Source: Geodermatophilus sabuli (lineage in GTDB: Bacteria > Actinomycetota > Actinomycetes > Mycobacteriales > Geodermatophilaceae). From it: a stretch of DNA of 64,000 bases. Location of the stretch: assembly GCF_010686765.1 (NCBI RefSeq), contig NZ_JAAGWF010000022.1, forward strand, positions 87,167 to 151,166. Reading direction: 5' to 3'. Within the stretch, counting starts at the first letter, position 1, and each line of letters begins with the position of its first letter. Under the pieces are notes generated by a model. The model saw nothing but the letters and a program-made list of their open reading frames with translations, was not told the DNA's origin and did no database searches. Shown in pieces: positions 59,408 through 64,000 of this stretch. The position numbers and the translations under genes are program-made.

Positions 59408-60781
59408 GTGGCCGACCAGCGGATCAAGATCAACCTCGATGAGTCGCAGCTGCCGACGCAGTGGTACAACGTCGTCCCCGACCTGCCGAGCCCGCCCCCG
59501 CCACCGCTGCACCCGGGCACGTTGCAGCCAGTGGGGCCCGACGACCTCGCGCCGCTGTTCCCGATGGACCTCATCCTCCAGGAGGTCACCGGCGACCGCT
59601 TCGTCGACATCCCCGGCGAGGTCCTCGACATCTACAAGCTGTGGCGCCCCTCGCCGCTGTACCGGGCGCACCGGCTGGAGAAGGCCCTCGGGACGCCTGC
59701 CCGCATCTACTACAAGTACGAGGGCGTCTCACCGGCCGGCTCGCACAAGCCGAACACCGCCGTCCCGCAGGCCTACTACAACGCGAAGGCGGGCGTGCGG
59801 AAGCTGACGACGGAGACCGGTGCCGGGCAGTGGGGCACCGCCCTCGCGTTCGCCAGCGCCCTGTTCGACCTCGAGTGCGAGGTCTGGATGGTCGGCGCCT
59901 CCTACGACCAGAAGCCCTACCGGCGCACGATGATGGAGACGTTCGGGGCCCGCGTGCACCGCTCCCCGTCGGACCTGACCGCGGCCGGGCGGGGCATCCG
60001 CGCCGAGGACCCGCAGCACCCCGGGTCGCTCGGCATCGCGATCAGCGAGGCGGTCGAGGTCGCCGGCCAGGACCCGCAGACCCGCTACGCCCTGGGCAGC
60101 GTGCTCAACCACGTGCTCCTGCACCAGACGGTGATCGGCGAGGAGGCGCTCCTGCAGCTGGCCTCGGTGGACGAGAGCCCGGACGTCATCGTCGGCTGCA
60201 CCGGCGGCGGCTCCAACTTCGGCGGCCTGGTGTTCCCCTTCCTGCGGGAGAAGCTCGCCGGCCGGATGTCCCCGACGATCCGGGCGGTCGAGCCGGCGTC
60301 GTGCCCGTCCCTGACCCGGGGGGTCTACGCCTACGACTTCGGCGACACCGCGGGCATGACGCCGCTGCTGAAGATGCACACCCTCGGCCACCGGTTCATC
60401 CCCGACCCGATCCACGCCGGGGGCCTGCGCTACCACGGGATGTCCCCGCTGCTCTCGCACGTGTACGAGCTGGGCCTGGTGGAGGCGCTCGCACTGCCGC
60501 AGACCGAGTGCTTCGCCGCCGCCGTGCGGTTCGCGCGGACCGAGGGGATCGTGCCGGCTCCGGAGCCGAGCCACGCGCTGGCGGCCTGCATCCGCGAGGC
60601 GGAGGCGTGCCGGGAGTCGGGCGAGGAGAAGGTGATCGTCACGGCGCTGTGCGGCCACGGGCACTTCGACCTGGCCGCGTACGAGGCCTACCTGTCCGGC
60701 CGCATGGTCGACGAGGAGGTGACCGACGAGCGGCTCGCACCGGGACTGAGCGAGCTGCCGACGGTGCCGGCCGGGGCCTGA
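59408..60781 (+). CDS. trpB: TrpB-like (TrpB2 type) PLP-dependent enzyme
   Basis: The 457-residue protein is a tryptophan-synthase beta-chain-like enzyme with the PLP lysine in [11 protein letters not shown] (K114), the phosphate loop [11 protein letters not shown] and [11 protein letters not shown]. The length and N-terminal extension ([18 protein letters not shown]) mark the TrpB2 subfamily. No trpA is adjacent, as in many TrpB2 genes, which can use serine and indole on their own. GTG 59408 follows GGAGGAG. A TAGGCT at 59363-59368 could be the -10. Confidence 0.9.
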   Translation: MADQRIKINLDESQLPTQWYNVVPDLPSPPPPPLHPGTLQPVGPDDLAPLFPMDLILQEVTGDRFVDIPGEVLDIYKLWRPSPLYRAHRLEKALGTPARIYYKYEGVSPAGSHKPNTAVPQAYYNAKAGVRKLTTETGAGQWGTALAFASALFDLECEVWMVGASYDQKPYRRTMMETFGARVHRSPSDLTAAGRGIRAEDPQHPGSLGIAISEAVEVAGQDPQTRYALGSVLNHVLLHQTVIGEEALLQLASVDESPDVIVGCTGGGSNFGGLVFPFLREKLAGRMSPTIRAVEPASCPSLTRGVYAYDFGDTAGMTPLLKMHTLGHRFIPDPIHAGGLRYHGMSPLLSHVYELGLVEALALPQTECFAAAVRFARTEGIVPAPEPSHALAACIREAEACRESGEEKVIVTALCGHGHFDLAAYEAYLSGRMVDEEVTDERLAPGLSELPTVPAGA

Positions 60782-60794
60782 CGCCCCGGCCGGC
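60766..60794. terminator. 12-bp perfect hairpin between convergent genes
   Basis: GCCGGCCGGGGC (60766-60777) pairs exactly with GCCCCGGCCGGC (60783-60794) around a 5-nt loop that contains the TGA stop of the trpB-like gene. It lies between this gene and the convergent hydrolase. No T-tract is visible. Confidence 0.65.
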
Positions 60795-60809
60795 GGCCTC
60801 CCGGCGCGG

Positions 60810-61943
60810 TCAGTCCACGTCCCCCGGGCCCGGGGTCTCGGGGGTGTTCGACGGCGGGGCGGCCGGGACGGCGAGGTGCTCGAGCAGCGCGACGACGAAC
60901 TCCTGCGGGCGCTCCACGTGCGGCGAGTGCCCGACACCGGGCAGCACGACCTCGCGGTAGGCGCCGCCGGTCGCCGCGTAGCGGTCGAGCACCGAGCGGG
61001 TCTGGGTGACCATCGGCTGCGGCGGGCAGACCTCCTCGCCGGGCCAGCCCGGGAGCGCACCCAGCGCGCCGAGCTGGGCCAGGTCGAACATCGACGCGTC
61101 GGAGACGATCGCGTCGGCGTCCCCGCGCACCCACAGCACCGGCGGCTTGACCGGCAGGTCCGCGAGGCCGGAGAGGTCGAAGACGGTCGGCGCCATCGTG
61201 TTGAGCACGCCGCGCTCCCCCGGTGCCGCCCCCGGCCACGTGCCGCACGTGACGGCGTCCCCGGGGTAGTGGTCCTCGCCGGTGCGGGTGGAGAGCATCG
61301 CGGCGACGAAGACGTCCTCCAGCTGCGGGTCCAGCGGGAGGGAGTCCGGCGCGACGTAGAAGGCCCGCAGGACCGACCGCGGGCTGGTCGGCTGGTCGGC
61401 GGTCGTGTCACCGGCGGCGAGGGCCGCGACGAACGCCGGGTTGGCCGCACCGGCCCCCGAGCCGGCACCGTCCTCGGACAGCCGCCGGCCCTCCGCCCCG
61501 GCCGTGCCGCCGAAGCCGTACGGCGAGACGGGCGCGACCAGCACGACCGAGGCCACCCGCTGCGGCGCGTCGAGCAGGTACTGCAGGACGACGCCGGCGC
61601 CCATGCTCCAGCCGACCAGGTGCACCCGCTCCAGCCCCAGCGTCTCCACCAGCGCCGCGAGGTCGTCGGCCCAGTCCCGCACCCCGCGTCGTGCGTCGAT
61701 CGGCAGGGCGTCGGTGTCGCCGTAGCCGCGCAGGTCGACCGCGAGGGGACGGACGTGGCCGGTCTCGGCCAGCGCGAGCATCGGCTGCTGCCAGAACAGT
61801 GACGAGCTGACGTTGCCGTGCACGAACAGCACCACGTCCCCGGCACCGGCCGGGTCGCTGCCGTCGGGGTGGAGCACGTTCTGGGTCAGGCGCGGGGTGC
61901 TGACCCTGGTCGCGGTGATGCCGGGCAGCAGGACGTCGGCCAT
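60810..61943 (-). CDS. Alpha/beta hydrolase
   Basis: The 377-residue protein has the alpha/beta hydrolase fold with HGNVSSSLFWQQP (oxyanion region), nucleophile S113 in GWSMG, acid in VRGDADAIVSDAS and catalytic histidine in LPGVGHSPHVE. The insertion between strands 6 and 7 (about 150-260) is a large lid-like cap. It could be an esterase, epoxide hydrolase or C-C hydrolase. ATG 61943 follows GAGGAG. Confidence 0.85.
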   Translation of the reverse strand: MADVLLPGITATRVSTPRLTQNVLHPDGSDPAGAGDVVLFVHGNVSSSLFWQQPMLALAETGHVRPLAVDLRGYGDTDALPIDARRGVRDWADDLAALVETLGLERVHLVGWSMGAGVVLQYLLDAPQRVASVVLVAPVSPYGFGGTAGAEGRRLSEDGAGSGAGAANPAFVAALAAGDTTADQPTSPRSVLRAFYVAPDSLPLDPQLEDVFVAAMLSTRTGEDHYPGDAVTCGTWPGAAPGERGVLNTMAPTVFDLSGLADLPVKPPVLWVRGDADAIVSDASMFDLAQLGALGALPGWPGEEVCPPQPMVTQTRSVLDRYAATGGAYREVVLPGVGHSPHVERPQEFVVALLEHLAVPAAPPSNTPETPGPGDVD

Positions 61944-62032
61944 GGGTTCTCCTCGCGAGGGGGGACGGCGGCGGGCACACGCTAGCGACCGACACCTCGT
62001 CCCGGCAGCGCCGTCCTGACAGGAACCCCACC

Positions 62033-62038
62033 TAGAGT
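62033..62038 (+). promoter_or_regulatory. Leaderless -10 element TAGAGT
   Basis: TAGAGT followed by 8 nt and ATG 62047. Confidence 0.4.
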
Positions 62039-62046
62039 CGGCGGCC

Positions 62047-62736
62047 ATGCCCAGTGGACGGAGTGCGACGACGGTCCGGCCGGTCCGGCGGCCCGCCGCG
62101 CGCACCCCTGCCCGCACCCCCGCTCGGCGCGCTGCGTCCGGGAACCGACAGACCGTGCGCCGCGCTCCTGCCGGTCGCCGCTCCGGCGGACGCCGGCCGA
62201 CCGGCCGCGACCTCGTGGCCTGGGTCTGGCTCGCGGTCCTGCTCGTCGTGGTGGTGCTCGTCGCGTTCTCCTCGTCGGGCGACGCCCCCGAGGACGTCGC
62301 GGTCGCGACGGCGGAGTGCACGCTGCCCGCGACCGGCATCGAGCTCTCCGGTGAGCAGATCGCGAACGCCCGCACCATCGCGCAGGTGGGCCGGGACCGC
62401 GGGCTCCCCGAGCGGGCCGTGGTCATCGCCCTGGCCACGGCCATGCAGGAGTCCACCCTGCGCAACCTCGACCACGGCGACCGCGACTCCCTCGGCCTGT
62501 TCCAGCAGCGCCCGTCGCAGGGCTGGGGCAGCCCGGCGCAGGTGCAGGACCCGGTCTACGCGGCGGGCATCTTCTACGACCGGCTCGTCCAGGTGCCCGG
62601 CTGGGACACCGGTCGGCTCACCGAGGTCGCGCAGGCAGTGCAGAGATCCGGGTTCCCCGAGCTGTACCAGCGCTGGGAGGGTCTGGCCGCGGAGCTGGCC
62701 ACCGCCACCTCGGGTGGCAACTCCTCCTGCCCCTGA
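62047..62736 (+). CDS. Membrane-anchored lysozyme/transglycosylase-like protein
   Basis: The 229-residue protein has an Arg-rich cytoplasmic start, one membrane helix at about 55-75, and an extracytoplasmic transglycosylase-like domain with catalytic-type E135 (AMQESTL) and SLGLFQQRPSQGWG. The domain is clearly related to the first domain of the hydrolase at 36.2 kb (same GEQ, DHGD, GLFQQR and FY...V.GW landmarks). No M23 domain follows. It may remodel peptidoglycan near the membrane. Confidence 0.82.
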   Translation: MPSGRSATTVRPVRRPAARTPARTPARRAASGNRQTVRRAPAGRRSGGRRPTGRDLVAWVWLAVLLVVVVLVAFSSSGDAPEDVAVATAECTLPATGIELSGEQIANARTIAQVGRDRGLPERAVVIALATAMQESTLRNLDHGDRDSLGLFQQRPSQGWGSPAQVQDPVYAAGIFYDRLVQVPGWDTGRLTEVAQAVQRSGFPELYQRWEGLAAELATATSGGNSSCP

Positions 62737-62749
62737 CGAGCGGCCGACC

Positions 62750-62767
62750 GGCGTCGCGGGGGACGCC
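62750..62767. terminator. Hairpin between convergent genes
   Basis: GGCGTC (62750-62755) pairs with GACGCC (62762-62767), 6-nt loop. The 12-mer CCGACCGGCGTC is repeated at 62744-62755 and 62766-62777, the second copy running into the dapC stop. A modest stem, without a T-tract. Confidence 0.4.
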
Positions 62768-62775
62768 GACCGGCG

Positions 62776-63912
62776 TCAGCCGGCCAGACGCTCGACCGCG
62801 GCGGCGATCCGCTCGTCGGTGGCGGTGAGCGCCAGGCGCACGTGCCGCGCCCCGGCCGGGCCGTAGAAGGCGCCCGGGCCGGCGACGATGCCGAGGCCGG
62901 CGAGCCAGTCGATGGTCGCCCAGCAGTCCTCGTCGCGGGTCACCCAGAGGTAGAGGCCGGCCTCGGAGTGGTCGATGCGCGCCCCGGCGGCACGGACTGC
63001 CGCGGACAGGCGCTCGCGGCGGGCACGGTAGCGCTCCCGCTGGGCGTCGACGTGCGTGTCGTCGTCCAGGCCGGCGGCCATCGCCGCCTGCACCGGCGTG
63101 GGCACCAGCAGCCCGAGGTGCCGCCGGACCTCCCACACGGTGCGCACCAGCGCGGGGTCGCCCGACAGCATCCCGGCGCGGTACCCCGCGGCGGTGGACT
63201 GCTTGGACAGCGAGTGGACGGCGAGCAGCCCGGTGTGGTCCTCGCCCGCGACGGCGGGGTGCAGGACCGAGCGCGGCTCGACGTCCCAGCCGAGGGTCAC
63301 GTAGCACTCGTCGGCGACCACCGGGACGCCGTGCGCCCGGCCCCAGGTCACCCAGTCCCGCAGCTGCTCGTCGGTCAGCACCCGGCCGTGCGGGTTGCCC
63401 GGGCTGTTCAGCCACACGAGGACGATCCCGGCCGCGTCCGGCGGCGGCACGTCGGTGCGGCGCACGGCCAGCCCGGCCAGGACCGCGCCGACCTCGTAGG
63501 TGGGGTAGGCGACCTCCGGGACGATCACCGTGCCCCGGCCGCGCAGCCCGAGGAGGGTGGGCAGCAGCGCCACCAGCTCCTTGGAGCCGACGGTCGGGAT
63601 CACCGACGGGTCGGTGCCCAGCGGATCGGCCAGGTGGACGCCGAGCCGGCGCTGCAGCCAGCGGGCGGCACCGCTGCGGAGCTCGGCGGTGCCCAGCGCC
63701 GTCGGGTAGCCGGGGGCGTTGCCCGCGCCGGCCAGCGCGGCGGAGAGCACCTCGGGGGTGTCGTCGACCGGCGTCCCGATGGACAGGTCGACGACCCCGC
63801 CCGGATGCCGCGCGGCCGCGGTGCGCGCGGCGCTGAGCGAGTCCCAGGGGAAGTCGGCCAGCCCGCCGGCCGCCGTCCCGGACGCCGGGGCCCCCGGGGA
63901 CCGGGTCGTCAG
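62776..63912 (-). CDS. dapC: Succinyldiaminopimelate transaminase (DapC)
   Basis: From CTG 63912 the protein has 378 residues; from the first GTG (63750) only 324. It is a class I/II aminotransferase with NSPGNPHGRVL, ADECYVTLGWD and the PLP lysine in HSLSKQSTAAGYRAG. The 54 codons before the GTG contain no ATG, GTG or TTG but encode LADFPWDSLSAARTAAARHP and GGVVDLSIGTPVDDTPEVLS, the conserved DapC N-terminus. The CTG overlaps the fdxA stop as CTGA. It works with dapD and dapE, also in this window, in the succinylase route to diaminopimelate. Confidence 0.9.
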   Translation of the reverse strand: MTTRSPGAPASGTAAGGLADFPWDSLSAARTAAARHPGGVVDLSIGTPVDDTPEVLSAALAGAGNAPGYPTALGTAELRSGAARWLQRRLGVHLADPLGTDPSVIPTVGSKELVALLPTLLGLRGRGTVIVPEVAYPTYEVGAVLAGLAVRRTDVPPPDAAGIVLVWLNSPGNPHGRVLTDEQLRDWVTWGRAHGVPVVADECYVTLGWDVEPRSVLHPAVAGEDHTGLLAVHSLSKQSTAAGYRAGMLSGDPALVRTVWEVRRHLGLLVPTPVQAAMAAGLDDDTHVDAQRERYRARRERLSAAVRAAGARIDHSEAGLYLWVTRDEDCWATIDWLAGLGIVAGPGAFYGPAGARHVRLALTATDERIAAAVERLAG

Positions 63913-64000
63913 TGGCCTTCCGCCTGCGGCGGCAGGGCGGCGACGAGCGGGTGGTCCCTGCCGACCTTGCCCGTCTTCGCGGCGCCGCCCGGGCTGCCCA
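63909..64000 (-). CDS. fdxA: Ferredoxin FdxA, C-terminal end (cut by window edge)
   Basis: The last 30 codons are visible: GSPGGAAKTGKVGRDHPLVA then ALPPQAEGH and a TGA at 63909-63911. This is the typical end of the actinobacterial seven-iron ferredoxin, which is often followed by dapC as here. The cluster-binding cysteines lie beyond the window. Confidence 0.8.
   Translation of the reverse strand, partial: GSPGGAAKTGKVGRDHPLVAALPPQAEGH

Overview
The window is very GC-rich, with dense GTG/ATG genes joined by 4-nt ATGA or GTGA overlaps, a mycothiol-type oxidoreductase, an ECF sigma factor with its anti-sigma factor, Corynebacterineae-style glgA/glgC and the actinobacterial DUF3117 protein. 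These point to a high-GC actinobacterium, most likely of the Geodermatophilaceae (Blastococcus, Geodermatophilus or Modestobacter type). That family assignment is inference from gene content and protein style. No tRNA, rRNA, CRISPR array, integrase or insertion sequence was recognised.

Layout. 1-9.9 kb: tail of a DUF4230 gene, acyl-CoA dehydrogenase, secreted lipoprotein, CoA-ester lyase, EamA and PhzF genes, a PRC/MgtE-N/CBS protein with DUF1003, and an AzlCD exporter. 10-19.3 kb: mrp, a DsbA-like mycothiol oxidoreductase, the envelope-stress operon sigE-rseA-htrA-tatB, a methyltransferase, and divergent glgC/glgA. 19.3-22.4 kb: a cobalamin riboswitch followed by a btuFCD-like importer. 22.4-29.6 kb: a signalling block (GAF-ANTAR, stand-alone receiver, LuxR-type regulator and its histidine kinase), a Tat-exported multicopper oxidase, a membrane protein and signal peptidase I. 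29.6-37.2 kb: a repeat-rich gene-free stretch, then a type IV secretion-like locus (VirB4-like ATPase, SCO6880-type protein, polytopic protein with a Pro-Thr-Asp repeat, small two-helix protein) divergent from a lipoprotein and a two-domain peptidoglycan hydrolase. 37.2-46.9 kb: spore photoproduct lyase-like radical SAM enzyme, PAS-GAF-PP2C phosphatase, a small membrane operon with a 30-aa protein, a phytoene desaturase-like enzyme, a conserved unknown protein and an M17 aminopeptidase. 46.9-64 kb: DUF3117 and tag, a GT39-like transferase, a frameshifted carboxylesterase, transporters, CtaG, MerR, AlkD, a DivIVA-like protein, LOG, dapE/dapD, a TrpB-like enzyme, a hydrolase, a transglycosylase-like protein, dapC and the end of fdxA.

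Order and strand of dapD, dapE, LOG, DivIVA-like, tag, DUF3117, glgA, glgC, methyltransferase, sigE-rseA-htrA-tatB, mrp and the MgtE-like gene match, as a mirror image and from memory, the Mycobacterium tuberculosis Rv1201c-Rv1232c backbone. On that view 19.3-46.9 kb is a large lineage-specific insertion holding the riboswitch, the signalling block and the secretion locus.

Sequence-level points. Three operon genes (htrA, the M17 aminopeptidase, dapC) have conserved coding sequence upstream of their first ATG/GTG/TTG, with no start except a CTG that overlaps the previous stop codon as CTGA. About fourteen genes have a TAnnnT hexamer 6-8 nt before the start codon, the signature of leaderless transcripts. 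sigE is preceded by a perfect GGAACA-N17-CGTT ECF promoter. Two long hairpins with identical loops and compensatory base changes lie inside the start of lepB.
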